Part shown: one piece after another, positions 32,181-40,968 of the stretch
Layout of the letters: each line of letters begins with the position of its first letter
Numbering within the stretch: the first letter of the stretch is position 1
Assembly (NCBI GenBank): GCA_045580025.1
Contig: JAZNNB010000029.1
Coordinates: 1-64,000, forward strand
Source: SIG440 sp045580025
Lineage (GTDB): Bacteria > Bacillota > Clostridia > Monoglobales > Monoglobaceae
DNA: 64,000 nt
Direction of reading: 5' to 3'
Notes under the pieces: model-generated
The model's input: the letters and a program-made list of their open reading frames with translations, nothing else
Told to the model about the DNA's origin: nothing
Database searches by the model: none
Program-made: the position numbers and the translations under genes

Positions 32181-33482
32181 TTAACACGCAGATTTATCAT
32201 CAGCAACAACAGTTTGTGTCCGTGTTTTTTTTACCACCTTACGTTCTTCACGATCGATAATAGGTGTCGCTTTTTCTGTAACACATTCGCTGGTCACGGT
32301 TACCTTTTTAATTGCAGAATCCGACGGTATCTCAAACATAATATCTTGCATTATATCCTCAAGAATTGTACGAAGACCTCTTGCACCGGTATTTCGCTTT
32401 ATTGCCTTTTCAGCAACGGCATCTACTGCTTCATCAAGAAATTCAAGTTCAACATTGTCCATTTCAAAAAGCTTTTTGTACTGCTTTACGAGAGCATTTT
32501 TCGGCTCTGTAAGTATCATCTTGAGCGCATCTTTATCAAGAGATTCAAGAGTTGTAATAACAGGAACACGACCGATAAATTCAGGGATAAGACCAAATTT
32601 CAGCAAATCATCAGGAATAAGATTTTTAAGAATATCGCCGCGATTTTTCTCATTCTTGCTCTCAACCTTTGCGCCAAAGCCAAGGGAACAAGTGTTTATA
32701 CGGCTTTCGATAATTTTGTCAATTCCCTCAAATGCACCACCGCAAATGAACAAAATGTTTGTGGTATCAATCTGAATAAACTCCTGATGGGGATGCTTTC
32801 TTCCGCCAGTAGGTGGCACTGATGCAACAGTTCCCTCAAGAATTTTAAGAAGAGTCTGCTGAACGCCCTCGCCGCTTACATCACGGGTAATAGAGGGATT
32901 TTCGGACTTTCTTGAAATCTTGTCAATTTCATCAATATAAATAATTCCTTTTTCAGCCTTTTGGATATCATAGTCCGCAGCCTGAATGAGCTTTAAGAGG
33001 ATGTTTTCAACATCCTCGCCCACATATCCAGCTTCAGTAAGGGATGTCGCATCCGCAATTACAAATGGAACATTCATCATCTTGGCCAGCGTCTGGGCAA
33101 TAAAGGTCTTTCCCACACCGGTTGGTCCAAGAAGCAGGATGTTGCTCTTTTGAAGTTCGATATCATCATTTTGTCCGTTATAGCCTATTCTTTTATAATG
33201 GTTGTAAATAGCAACAGAAAGTGCTCTTTTTGCCGCATCCTGACCAACGATATAATCGTCAAGAAATGCCTTGATTTCTTTGGGCTTTGGAAGTTCACCC
33301 GCTTCTGTTTCTTCGGAAGCATAGTTCACATCATCAAACTCATCTTCAACAATTTCAAAACACAAATCAACACATTCGTTGCAAATATACACGCCCGGTC
33401 CCTCAATGAGTTTTTTTACCTGATCTTCAGTTTTACCGCAAAAAGAACAGCGAAGCTGTCTTATATCATTATTATTGGACAT
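32181..33482 (-). CDS. clpX: ATP-dependent Clp protease ATP-binding subunit ClpX
   Basis: An AAA+ unfoldase that feeds substrates to ClpP. The 433 residues have an N-terminal zinc-binding domain (CSFCGK and CNECVDLC, four cysteines near 11-39), Walker A LGPTGVGKT near 115, Walker B IIYIDEIDK near 180, and the IGF-type ClpP-docking loop region (LGFGAKVE). The gene order tig-clpP-clpX is the conserved one. It follows clpP by 27 bases. No CtsR or CIRCE operator is seen upstream of the cluster. Confidence 0.97.
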   Translation of the reverse strand: MSNNNDIRQLRCSFCGKTEDQVKKLIEGPGVYICNECVDLCFEIVEDEFDDVNYASEETEAGELPKPKEIKAFLDDYIVGQDAAKRALSVAIYNHYKRIGYNGQNDDIELQKSNILLLGPTGVGKTFIAQTLAKMMNVPFVIADATSLTEAGYVGEDVENILLKLIQAADYDIQKAEKGIIYIDEIDKISRKSENPSITRDVSGEGVQQTLLKILEGTVASVPPTGGRKHPHQEFIQIDTTNILFICGGAFEGIDKIIESRINTCSLGFGAKVESKNEKNRGDILKNLIPDDLLKFGLIPEFIGRVPVITTLESLDKDALKMILTEPKNALVKQYKKLFEMDNVELEFLDEAVDAVAEKAIKRNTGARGLRTILEDIMQDIMFEIPSDSAIKKVTVTSECVTEKATPIIDREERKVVKKTRTQTVVADDKSAC

Positions 33483-33509
33483 ATTCTGTCTCCTTCTAGA
33501 AAAAATAAC

Positions 33510-34097
33510 TTATCTCTTTTCCACGATTTTGTCAATAAGACCGTATTTTAAAGCTTCTTCCGCCGACATAAAGTTGTCGCGTTCGGTATCTCTTTGGATA
33601 ATGTCAAGGGGCTGACCTGTGTGCTCTGAGAGCATACGGTTGAGCTTATCTTTCATTTTTATGATACGTTCTGCATGAATTTGAATATCAGTTGCCTGAC
33701 CCTGAGCTCCGCCAAGGGGCTGATGTATCATAATCTCACTGTTTGGAAGAGCAAACCTTTTACCCTTTGCTCCTGCTGAAAGCAAAAATGCACCCATTGA
33801 CGCCGCCATACCCACACATATAGTAGAAACATCTGCCTTTGTGTATTTCATTGTATCATAAATAGCCATACCTGCAGTGATAGAGCCTCCAGGACTGTTG
33901 ATATAAAGGTTTATATCTTTGTCAGGGTCTTCACTGTCAAGGAATAAAAGCTGTGCAACAACCAAACTTGCTGTTGCGTCATTCACTTCGTCTGACAAAA
34001 AGATTATTCTGTCTTTTAAAAGACGTGAAAATATGTCATAAGACCTTTCGCCTCTGCTTGTTTGTTCAATTACATATGGTATCAAGCTGTTATTCAT
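33510..34097 (-). CDS. clpP: ATP-dependent Clp protease proteolytic subunit
   Basis: Serine peptidase that forms a tetradecameric chamber. Start at 34097 (MNNSLIP), with GGAGG upstream, gives 195 residues, the standard length. The catalytic serine is in GMAASMGAFLL near 98, the histidine in MIHQPLGGAQGQ near 122 and the aspartate in TERDNF near 170. It stands between tig and clpX, as in many bacteria. Confidence 0.97.
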   Translation of the reverse strand: MNNSLIPYVIEQTSRGERSYDIFSRLLKDRIIFLSDEVNDATASLVVAQLLFLDSEDPDKDINLYINSPGGSITAGMAIYDTMKYTKADVSTICVGMAASMGAFLLSAGAKGKRFALPNSEIMIHQPLGGAQGQATDIQIHAERIIKMKDKLNRMLSEHTGQPLDIIQRDTERDNFMSAEEALKYGLIDKIVEKR

Positions 34098-34196
34098 TTG
34101 TTTTTCCTCCAATTTTCTTGAAATTTCGACATTTGCCCCAAAACGCAAGCAAGGTTAACCGAAATGATTAACCTTTGCTCTATATTTGAAGCGTTA

Positions 34197-35471
34197 TTAT
34201 TTAACTGTTGCATTCTTAACAACAAAATCAATAGTCTTTTCAACAATCTTGCTGTCTTTGATGTCGTCAACGTTAACATACTTTTTGATGTCCTCAACAG
34301 ACATTTTGCTCTGTTCTGCCATTTTCTCAAGCTCTTTTTCGATTTCCTTGTCAGAAACCTCAATGTTTTCAACCTTTGCAATTTTTTCAAGAACTAATGA
34401 AGTCTTAACTCTCTTTTCTGCATCAGGTCTTATCTGAGCTTTCATAGCATCAAGGGTGATACCTGTGTACTGAGCATACTGTTCGATGTTCATACCCTGA
34501 TACTGAAGCTGCATAGCAAATTCACGAATTTGGTTGTTAACTGCTGTTTCAAACATAGCTTCAGGAATATCAATTTCTGTATTATTGCATATTGTTTCCA
34601 CTATTTTGTTTTCCAATTCCTGCTTTGACTTTGCTTTGTTCTTTTCTTTGAGCTTCTTTGTCATATCAGCCTTGAATTCTTCAAAAGTATCAAATTCGCT
34701 GACATCTTTCGCAAACTCATCGTCAAGTTCAGGAAGTTCCTGTGTTTTGATGCTGTTGATTTTCACCTTAAAGAGAGCATCCTTGCCTTTGAGGTTTTCT
34801 GCGTGATATTCCTTAGGGAATGTAACATTTACATCAACCTCGTCGCCTGTGTTCTTTCCTACAAGCTGTTCTTCAAAGCCGGGAATAAACTGACCTGAAC
34901 CAAGCTTTAAGTCAAAGTTTTCACCTTTGCCGCCTTCAAAAGCAACTCCATCAGCGAAGCCTTCAAAATCAATGTTTGCTGTGTCGCCAAGCTCTGCGCT
35001 TCTGTCTTCAACAGTAACAAGTCTTGCATTTCTTTCGCGAATTTTCTCAATCTCGCCGTTGATTTCTTTTTCGGTTGTTCTGTGTGTAACCTTTGAAACC
35101 TCAACGCCCTTGTACTGACCAAGCTCAAATTCAGGTTTAACAGCAACTTTTGCTGTGAAAACAACGCCGTTTTCTCTTGAAATCTCTTTTACATCGATTT
35201 CAGGCTGAGCAACTGCTTCAATATTCTGTTCATCGATTGCTTTATCATATGCATCCGGAAGAACGATGTTGACAGCATCTTCAAAGAAAACCTCACTGCC
35301 ATAATATCTTTCGATAATCTGACGGGGTGCTTTGCCACGTCTGAAACCCTGAATATTGATTTTGCCCACATTCTTCTTGTAAGCTTTTTCAATAGCAGCT
35401 CTGAATTCTTCACCGCAGACTGAAAATTCAAAATTCACAACATTCTTTTCTTTTTTTTCTACTGTACTCAT
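34197..35471 (-). CDS. tig: Trigger factor
   Basis: Ribosome-bound chaperone with peptidyl-prolyl isomerase activity. The 424 residues show the ribosome-binding loop GFRRGKAPRQIIE near 43, the FKBP-like domain (ANIDFEGFADGVAFEGG and FIPGFEEQLVG near 155-200) and the helical C-terminal arms. I start it at MSTVEK (35471), with AGAGGA upstream. A sigma-A promoter at 35537-35565 drives it and probably clpP-clpX as well. Confidence 0.97.
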   Translation of the reverse strand: MSTVEKKEKNVVNFEFSVCGEEFRAAIEKAYKKNVGKINIQGFRRGKAPRQIIERYYGSEVFFEDAVNIVLPDAYDKAIDEQNIEAVAQPEIDVKEISRENGVVFTAKVAVKPEFELGQYKGVEVSKVTHRTTEKEINGEIEKIRERNARLVTVEDRSAELGDTANIDFEGFADGVAFEGGKGENFDLKLGSGQFIPGFEEQLVGKNTGDEVDVNVTFPKEYHAENLKGKDALFKVKINSIKTQELPELDDEFAKDVSEFDTFEEFKADMTKKLKEKNKAKSKQELENKIVETICNNTEIDIPEAMFETAVNNQIREFAMQLQYQGMNIEQYAQYTGITLDAMKAQIRPDAEKRVKTSLVLEKIAKVENIEVSDKEIEKELEKMAEQSKMSVEDIKKYVNVDDIKDSKIVEKTIDFVVKNATVK

Positions 35472-35536
35472 TTCAACATTCCTCTCTGAAACTATTAAAG
35501 GCATATTCTGCCTATGTTAGTCATTAAACACACAAT

Positions 35537-35565
35537 ATTATAGCACAAGAATTTCCTCTTGACAA
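35537..35565 (-). promoter_or_regulatory. Sigma-A promoter of tig
   Basis: TTGTCA (35565..35560), 17 bases, TATAAT (35542..35537) on the minus strand. Confidence 0.78.
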
Positions 35566-35633
35566 TAGGCATTTTAATATTTTTTTCGCCTTTAAACAAA
35601 ATTTTTTTATGCATTATAATGAAGATTTTTATT

Positions 35634-36329
35634 TTACCCAATCAAAACCGGCTTAAAATCCACAAAATCACCTGCTACAAGGTGGAGACTCACGCCCCCT
35701 AAATCACCTTCCACTGCATTCTTGTGGGCAAAAGAATGTAAATGTCCATATACGCAAGTATCCACATCATAATTCCGCATTATTTCAAGAAAACCATTTT
35801 CCTGTCCGGCGTAATTGAAGGGCGGATAATGAATGCCAACTATCAGCCGTTCTTTTTTGAGTTTAACCGCTTCTTCAAGAGCAAGCACCAGTCTTTTCTT
35901 TTCCCTGTCAATTATTTTTTCATCACTTTCGTCATTATTATCTTGAATTGACCAACCTCGCGTACCACAAATTGCTACATCTTCAAAGGCGATTGCTGTA
36001 TTATTAAGTATTTTTATTGAATCAAATTGGTTTTCGTCCAAAAACTCCTCCATCTTTTTGAGGGTTGTCCACCAGTAATCATGATTTCCTTTGATAATCA
36101 CTTTTTTGCCGTTAAGCCCCTGAATAAACTCAAAATCTCGCACGGCGTCTTCAAGATAAGTCGCCCAGGACACATCACCAGGGATAATAACCAAATCTTC
36201 ATCCGAGACAACGCTTTGCCAGCCTTCATAAATCTTTTCGGTATAGTTCTCCCACTTGTTTCCAAAAACATCCATAGGCTTGTCTGTTCCAAAAGACAAA
36301 TGCAAATCTCCTAAAGCGAAAATAGCCAC
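35634..36329 (-). CDS. Metallophosphoesterase
   Basis: A 231-residue calcineurin-like phosphoesterase. All five metal motifs are present: GDLHLSFG at 7-14, GDVSWATY near 52, GNHDYWW near 81, GIHYPPFN near 165 and GHLHSF near 197. The start is GTG at 36329, behind GGAGGTG. It lacks a signal peptide, so it acts in the cytoplasm. Relatives are annotated as serine/threonine phosphatase-like or nucleotidase; the substrate is unknown. The thrC gene lies upstream, separated by a hairpin. Confidence 0.87.
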   Translation of the reverse strand: MAIFALGDLHLSFGTDKPMDVFGNKWENYTEKIYEGWQSVVSDEDLVIIPGDVSWATYLEDAVRDFEFIQGLNGKKVIIKGNHDYWWTTLKKMEEFLDENQFDSIKILNNTAIAFEDVAICGTRGWSIQDNNDESDEKIIDREKKRLVLALEEAVKLKKERLIVGIHYPPFNYAGQENGFLEIMRNYDVDTCVYGHLHSFAHKNAVEGDLGGVSLHLVAGDFVDFKPVLIG

Positions 36330-36354
36330 AAAGCATCACCTCCGTTTTCGTGGA

Positions 36355-36379
36355 ATACGGCCCACAAAGTGAGCCGTAT
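36355..36379 (-). terminator. Hairpin after thrC
   Basis: The stem ATACGGC/GCCGTAT with additional CAC/GTG pairs stands between the thrC stop and the metallophosphoesterase start. It lacks a T run, so it may be a partial terminator. Confidence 0.5.
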
Positions 36380-36385
36380 CAAAAG

Positions 36386-37888
36386 TTATTTCTTATTCAA
36401 AAATCTGTTTACTGTCATCAAAAGTTCACTTTTTTCACATACATTTTCAAATCTCTTCTTTTTGGTTTTAAGTGTACCCAAAGAAGCAGGGATTTCCATT
36501 TTGGATACAGCCGCCAAAACATCAAGAAGCTCAAAATCGTCTTTATCCACAGTTTCTTTGTCCTTACCAAGTGCCGAAAGAACGCTTTGGTTGAACTTGA
36601 ACGGGCTTGCTGTCGACGCAATAACTGTTGGTGTCAAATCCTTTGTTTCTTCCCTATACTGCTCATAGACATCGATAGCAACCGCGGTATGTGTGTCAAC
36701 TGTATAACCAAATTCTGTATAAGTCTTGTAAATACGTTCTTTTGTGAAATAATCATCACAACAGCCTGCCCAAAAGAGCTCAGAAACCTTTTTCTTTACA
36801 TCTGCTGAAACCTTGTATTCACCTTTTTCTTTGAGGTCTGCCATCCACTTGCTTACCTTTTTGTCATCATTTCCTGAAAGGTCAAAAAGAAGTCTTTCAA
36901 GATTGCTGGAAATAAGAATATCCATAGACGGTGAAATGGTAGTATGGAAATTGCGGTTTTTGTTATATTCACCACTTCTTATAAAATCAGTGAGTACATT
37001 ATTCTTGTTTGATGCACAGATAAGCTTGTTCACCGGAAGTCCCATACGTTTAGCGTAATAAGCCGCAAGGATGTTTCCAAAGTTTCCTGTAGGCACACAG
37101 ATGTTTATTTTATCACCAAGGGCAACTTCGCCAGATGCCAACATATCACAGTAAGCCGAAATGTAATAAATAATTTGTGGTACAAGTCTGCCCCAGTTTA
37201 TTGAGTTCGCCGAGGACAAGGTAAAGCCTTTTTTGAGGAAGTCAGCATTTGCTTCTTTGTCAGTGAAAATAGTCTTCACACCAGACTGTGCATCATCAAA
37301 GTTACCTTTGATTCCTGAGACAAACACGTTTTTACCTTCCTGAGTAATCATTTGAAGCTTTTGAATATTACTTACACCCTCGCTGGGATAGAAAACAACA
37401 ATTTTTGTACCATTAACATCCTTAAAACCTTCAAGTGCAGCCTTTCCCGTATCACCAGATGTCGCAACAAGAATAACAACCGTCTTGTCTTCACCGGTTT
37501 TCTGCATAGATTTTGTAAGGAAATGGGGCAAAATCTGAAGTGCCATATCCTTGAAAGCGCAAGTGGGACCATGCCAAAGTTCAAGAATATTATATTTTCC
37601 GCCTACATTCACCACAGGTGCAGGATTTTCGGTAGAAAACTTTCCTCCGCCGTAAGCGTTTTCGGCACATTCGCGAAGTTCCTTAACCAAAAAATCAGTA
37701 AGATACTTTTTGAGGACGAAAACCGCCCTTTCGTTATAACTTTTCTTGACCAGTTTCTTAATGTCCTCAAGGTCAATTTTAGGAATCTGCTCAGGAACAA
37801 AAAGTCCGCCTTCGTCTGACAAGCCTTTCTTTATGGCAGTAGCAGATTTAACCTTTATATCGCTGTTTCGTGTGCTTATATACTGCAT
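36386..37888 (-). CDS. thrC: Threonine synthase
   Basis: PLP enzyme that converts O-phosphohomoserine to threonine. The 500 residues match the long (yeast/E. coli-type) form: YISTRNS at the start, LWHGPTCAFKDMALQ with the PLP lysine near 113, ATSGDTGKAALEGF near 142, PTGNFGNILAAYYAKRMG near 265 and TAVAIDVYEQY near 408. No homoserine kinase or dehydrogenase gene is adjacent. It starts after a hairpin that ends the preceding gene. Confidence 0.95.
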   Translation of the reverse strand: MQYISTRNSDIKVKSATAIKKGLSDEGGLFVPEQIPKIDLEDIKKLVKKSYNERAVFVLKKYLTDFLVKELRECAENAYGGGKFSTENPAPVVNVGGKYNILELWHGPTCAFKDMALQILPHFLTKSMQKTGEDKTVVILVATSGDTGKAALEGFKDVNGTKIVVFYPSEGVSNIQKLQMITQEGKNVFVSGIKGNFDDAQSGVKTIFTDKEANADFLKKGFTLSSANSINWGRLVPQIIYYISAYCDMLASGEVALGDKINICVPTGNFGNILAAYYAKRMGLPVNKLICASNKNNVLTDFIRSGEYNKNRNFHTTISPSMDILISSNLERLLFDLSGNDDKKVSKWMADLKEKGEYKVSADVKKKVSELFWAGCCDDYFTKERIYKTYTEFGYTVDTHTAVAIDVYEQYREETKDLTPTVIASTASPFKFNQSVLSALGKDKETVDKDDFELLDVLAAVSKMEIPASLGTLKTKKKRFENVCEKSELLMTVNRFLNKK

Positions 37889-37939
37889 AATTTTCCATAA
37901 CCTTTCTTTTGTTAATTCTGATATATTTAAACACAGAAA

Positions 37940-37977
37940 GGAGCAAAGCCGATTTCAGCAATCAAACCGGCTGCTCC
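37940..37977 (-). terminator. Terminator of the P-loop gene, in the thrC leader region
   Basis: The stem GGAGCA(G)CCG/CGG(C)TTTGCTCC with an 18-base loop is followed by TTTCTGTG on the minus strand, 27 bases after the stop codon. Because it stands 50 bases before thrC it could also act as an attenuator. Confidence 0.6.
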
Positions 37978-38003
37978 CCTCAGATTCTAAAAATCAATAA
38001 TTG

Positions 38004-38417
38004 CTATGCAATGTATTTCTTAACAAGGTCTGTTGCTTCAGCGGCATCTGCACTTACCATAAGAGTAAATGATGTGCCAAACTGTGCTTCAAGCTTTTCG
38101 ATTGTAGCAACAAGTTCATCAATGTTTGTCATAGATGCACTGGGAACACTCTTGAATACACTGTCAATGAAAATGTGTGTAACGTCAAAGTCCTGTGCAA
38201 TAATTCCGCAAAGAAGACCTGCAAACATATCAAAGTTCTTTATGTCAAACTGTTCTGTGTTTATCATTCTGGCATTTCTGTCAATATCATGCATCAGGCG
38301 ATTTCCCTCAGTAATGCAAACAACGTTTCCTTTTTCCAAGGAGATTGCACCGTTTACATCATCAATAAGTTTTTTGGTTTTTCCGCTGCCTTTAAGGCCA
38401 ATGTGAATTTTAATCAT
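38004..38417 (-). CDS. Small P-loop ATP-binding protein, function unknown
   Basis: A 137-residue protein with a Walker A motif GLKGSGKTK at residues 7-15 and a Walker B-like strand THIFIDSVF near 82. It looks like a minimal nucleotide-binding protein related to those often annotated twitching-motility PilT-like in Clostridia; no pilus genes are near. I start it at MIKIHI (38417), with AAGGGCGG upstream. It is monocistronic, with its own promoter and a palindromic operator candidate at 38443-38459 and a terminator. The role is unknown; tight regulation is suggested by its promoter region. Confidence 0.65.
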   Translation of the reverse strand: MIKIHIGLKGSGKTKKLIDDVNGAISLEKGNVVCITEGNRLMHDIDRNARMINTEQFDIKNFDMFAGLLCGIIAQDFDVTHIFIDSVFKSVPSASMTNIDELVATIEKLEAQFGTSFTLMVSADAAEATDLVKKYIA

Positions 38418-38442
38418 AGCAATACCGCCCTTCTTTATATTC

Positions 38443-38504
38443 ATACACGTATAGTGTATTTTTTTTCTTATAGTAATTATATCATACTTTTCCAAAATAA
38501 ACAA
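38443..38504 (-). promoter_or_regulatory. Promoter with palindromic operator candidate
   Basis: TTGTTT (38504..38499), 17 bases, TATAAT (38481..38476) on the minus strand. The perfect inverted repeat ATACAC-N5-GTGTAT at 38443-38459 lies about 10-27 bases after the predicted start, a place where a bound repressor would block transcription. Confidence 0.6.
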
Positions 38505-38517
38505 TAGTTTTTTTGAA

Positions 38518-39852
38518 TTATTTCAATCTTTTTTCGAGAGCTTCTTTTTCAGCCTCAAAGCCGGGCTTTCCAAGGAGAGCAAACATATTCTTCTTGTAGC
38601 TTTCAACCCCTGGCTGATTGAACGGATTAACTCCCAGCATATATCCACTTATGCCACAGGCCTTTTCAAAGAAATAGAAAAGCTGACCCAAAGTATATTC
38701 ATCAAGCGCCTTAAGCTTTATTACGAGATTGGGAACGCCGCCGTCTGTATGAGCAAGAAGTGTACCCTCAAACGCTTTTTTATTAACAAAATCAACAGTT
38801 TTTCCGCTTAGGAAATTGAGTCCGTCAACATTTTCGGCATCAGTACCTATAACAATGTCTTCTTTAGTATTTTCAACGTAAAGCACTGTCTCAAAAAGAT
38901 TTCTGAGACCATCCTGAATATACTGTCCCATTGAATGAAGGTCTGTTGAAAAGCTTGCGCCTGACGGGAAAATTCCCTTTTTATCCTTACCCTCACTCTC
39001 CCCAAAGAGCTGTTTCCACCACTCGATAAAATACTGAAGTTCAGGCTCGTAATTCACAAGCATCTCCACCGTTTTGCCCTTACGGTAAAGAATGTTTCTT
39101 ATTGCCGCATATTTATAGCAATCATTTTCTTCAACATCGTCATTTGAATAAAGCTCACACGTATCCTTTGCACCATTCATAAGCTGGTCAATATCAGCAC
39201 CGCAAACAGCGATGGGAAGAAGTCCTACTGCGGTGAGAACCGAATATCTTCCACCTACATCATCGGGCACAACAAAAGTTTCATATCCTTCCTTGTCAGC
39301 AAGGTTTTTGAGGGCACCCTTTTCCTTATCAGTGGTTGCAAAAATTCTTTTTCTTGCCTCTTCTTTGCCGTATTTGTTTTCAAGATATTCCTTAAAAATT
39401 CTGAAAGCAATGGCAGGTTCAGTGGTTGTTCCAGACTTCGAAATGATATTTACTGAAACATCCTTACCCTCAATAGTTTTAAGAAGTCCTTTCAAATAAT
39501 TTGGACTTATGCTGTTTCCCGCAAACAAAATCTGCGTGTCAGCAGTGTAGTTGAAAAATGGTCCTGTAAGAAAATCAATAGCAGCCTTTGCGCCAAGATA
39601 TGAGCCACCAATACCGATAACAACCAAAACATCAGAGTTTTCTCTGATTCGGCGGGCCGCATCCTTTATTCTCGCGAATTCTTCCTTATCGTAATCTTTT
39701 GGAAGATTCACCCAACCCAAAAAATCATTTCCTGCACCGGTTTTTGAATGTAAAGTCTCATGCGCATCCTTAACCTGTCCTTTTATGTTAGAAATTTCTT
39801 CTTCTGAAAAAAAGCCAAGCGCAGCATTGTAATCAAAAGTAATGTTTTTCAT
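38518..39852 (-). CDS. pgi: Glucose-6-phosphate isomerase
   Basis: Interconverts glucose 6-phosphate and fructose 6-phosphate in glycolysis. The 444 residues show VVIGIGGSYLGAKAAIDFL near 75, NIISKSGTTTEPAIAFR near 138, the DVGGRYSVLTAVGLLPIA signature near 195, and the C-terminal NPFNQPGVESYKKNMFALLGKPG. The length fits the shorter Firmicute form. Start at 39852 (MKNITF), with AGGGG upstream. A sigma-A promoter is at 39884-39912. Confidence 0.96.
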   Translation of the reverse strand: MKNITFDYNAALGFFSEEEISNIKGQVKDAHETLHSKTGAGNDFLGWVNLPKDYDKEEFARIKDAARRIRENSDVLVVIGIGGSYLGAKAAIDFLTGPFFNYTADTQILFAGNSISPNYLKGLLKTIEGKDVSVNIISKSGTTTEPAIAFRIFKEYLENKYGKEEARKRIFATTDKEKGALKNLADKEGYETFVVPDDVGGRYSVLTAVGLLPIAVCGADIDQLMNGAKDTCELYSNDDVEENDCYKYAAIRNILYRKGKTVEMLVNYEPELQYFIEWWKQLFGESEGKDKKGIFPSGASFSTDLHSMGQYIQDGLRNLFETVLYVENTKEDIVIGTDAENVDGLNFLSGKTVDFVNKKAFEGTLLAHTDGGVPNLVIKLKALDEYTLGQLFYFFEKACGISGYMLGVNPFNQPGVESYKKNMFALLGKPGFEAEKEALEKRLK

Positions 39853-39883
39853 ATAAAGCACCCCTATCAAGTTTATTATTTGT

Positions 39884-39912
39884 ATTTTACCACATTTTTT
39901 TATATATTTCAA
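39884..39912 (-). promoter_or_regulatory. Sigma-A promoter of pgi
   Basis: TTGAAA (39912..39907), 17 bases, TAAAAT (39889..39884) on the minus strand. Confidence 0.62.
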
Positions 39913-39966
39913 TATTGAATTTTGTAATTTAAAGTTTCTTTTTGCGAGCTTTGGGACTCACCCAAA

Positions 39967-40000
39967 TACGACAAAAAATTTTATGCTTGTGAAGTATAAT
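39967..40000 (+). promoter_or_regulatory. spoIIG promoter candidate with Spo0A box
   Basis: TACGACAAA at 39967-39975 differs by one base from the reverse complement of the 0A box core (TTTGTCGAA). A perfect TATAAT lies at 39995-40000, 19 bases downstream, with no good -35 at the normal distance. This resembles the Spo0A-activated spoIIG promoter of Bacillus, where 0A boxes overlap a displaced -35. Confidence 0.5.
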
Positions 40001-40032
40001 AATTTCAAGAAATCAAAGAAAGGACTTAAATT

Positions 40033-40968
40033 GTGAAGCCAATCGTGTATATTGATATGCTGTTTCTGATGAATTTCTTTATGGACACTCTTGTTCTTTT
40101 GGGAACGGCATTTTTAATAAAAAAAAGCTTATGTTTATGGCGCATTGCACTGGGTTCATCTCTGTCTGCCTTTTATTCCACAGTTATGTTTTTCCCGCAA
40201 ATTTCTTTTTTATATTCAATAGTTTTTAAAGCTGTTTTTCTGTTTTTTTCAGTTTGGATAGCATTTCCGGCAAGTACACTAAAAGCACTTTTTAAAAATA
40301 CCCTTATGTTTTTCGCTTCTAACCTGATTTTTGGCGGGATTATTTTTTTCCTGATTTTTGCCACCGACTTTGGAACTGCAATGAACACTTTCGTTTCAAA
40401 CGGCGAAATTTATTTTGATATAAGCTCAAAGACCCTTATTTTTTCAATAATTCTTGCATATCTCGTTATATATGCAATTTCTTTTATAAAAAAGGAAAAT
40501 ATAGTTACGTCCAGAAAACAGGTTGACATAACCGTCTCTTTCGAAAACAGAACCGTGTCTTTCAAAGCACTTTGTGACACCGGATGTACTCTTTGTGATC
40601 CCATAAGTGGATTTCCCGCGATAATACTTTCACCAAAATATGCGAAACAGCTTTTTCCAAAAGCTTTGCTCTCTGCAATCAAGAAAAACAAAATTCCATC
40701 GGAATACGAAACAAAACTCCGTGCTTTGCCTTTTTCAACCCTTGATACACGTCTTGAGATTATGTATGGCATTATTCCTGATAAAATTTTATTTGAAGGC
40801 AGAGAAATAAAAAAAGTAATAATAGCCATCTCCACCATTGATTTTGAGAAAAAGTCAGGGTTTTCAGGAATTTTGAACCCTCAAATTTTTGATTTTTATA
40901 ATAATGAACACGCTTGTAAATCCCAAGCAGAAAGGAAAGAAAATGAAGCTGAAACACCCCGATTTTAA
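40033..40968 (+). CDS. spoIIGA: Sigma-E processing peptidase SpoIIGA
   Basis: Membrane aspartic protease that cleaves pro-sigma-E in the mother cell after septation. The N-terminal 150 residues hold about five membrane helices, beginning IVYIDMLFLMNFFMDTLVLL. The cytoplasmic C-terminal domain has the retroviral-type DTG motif at D182-T-G in ALCDTGCTLCDPISG, equivalent to the active aspartate of Bacillus. The start is GTG at 40033. It overlaps sigE by 26 bases, the expected operon. A 0A-box promoter candidate lies just upstream. Confidence 0.94.
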   Translation: MKPIVYIDMLFLMNFFMDTLVLLGTAFLIKKSLCLWRIALGSSLSAFYSTVMFFPQISFLYSIVFKAVFLFFSVWIAFPASTLKALFKNTLMFFASNLIFGGIIFFLIFATDFGTAMNTFVSNGEIYFDISSKTLIFSIILAYLVIYAISFIKKENIVTSRKQVDITVSFENRTVSFKALCDTGCTLCDPISGFPAIILSPKYAKQLFPKALLSAIKKNKIPSEYETKLRALPFSTLDTRLEIMYGIIPDKILFEGREIKKVIIAISTIDFEKKSGFSGILNPQIFDFYNNEHACKSQAERKENEAETPRF

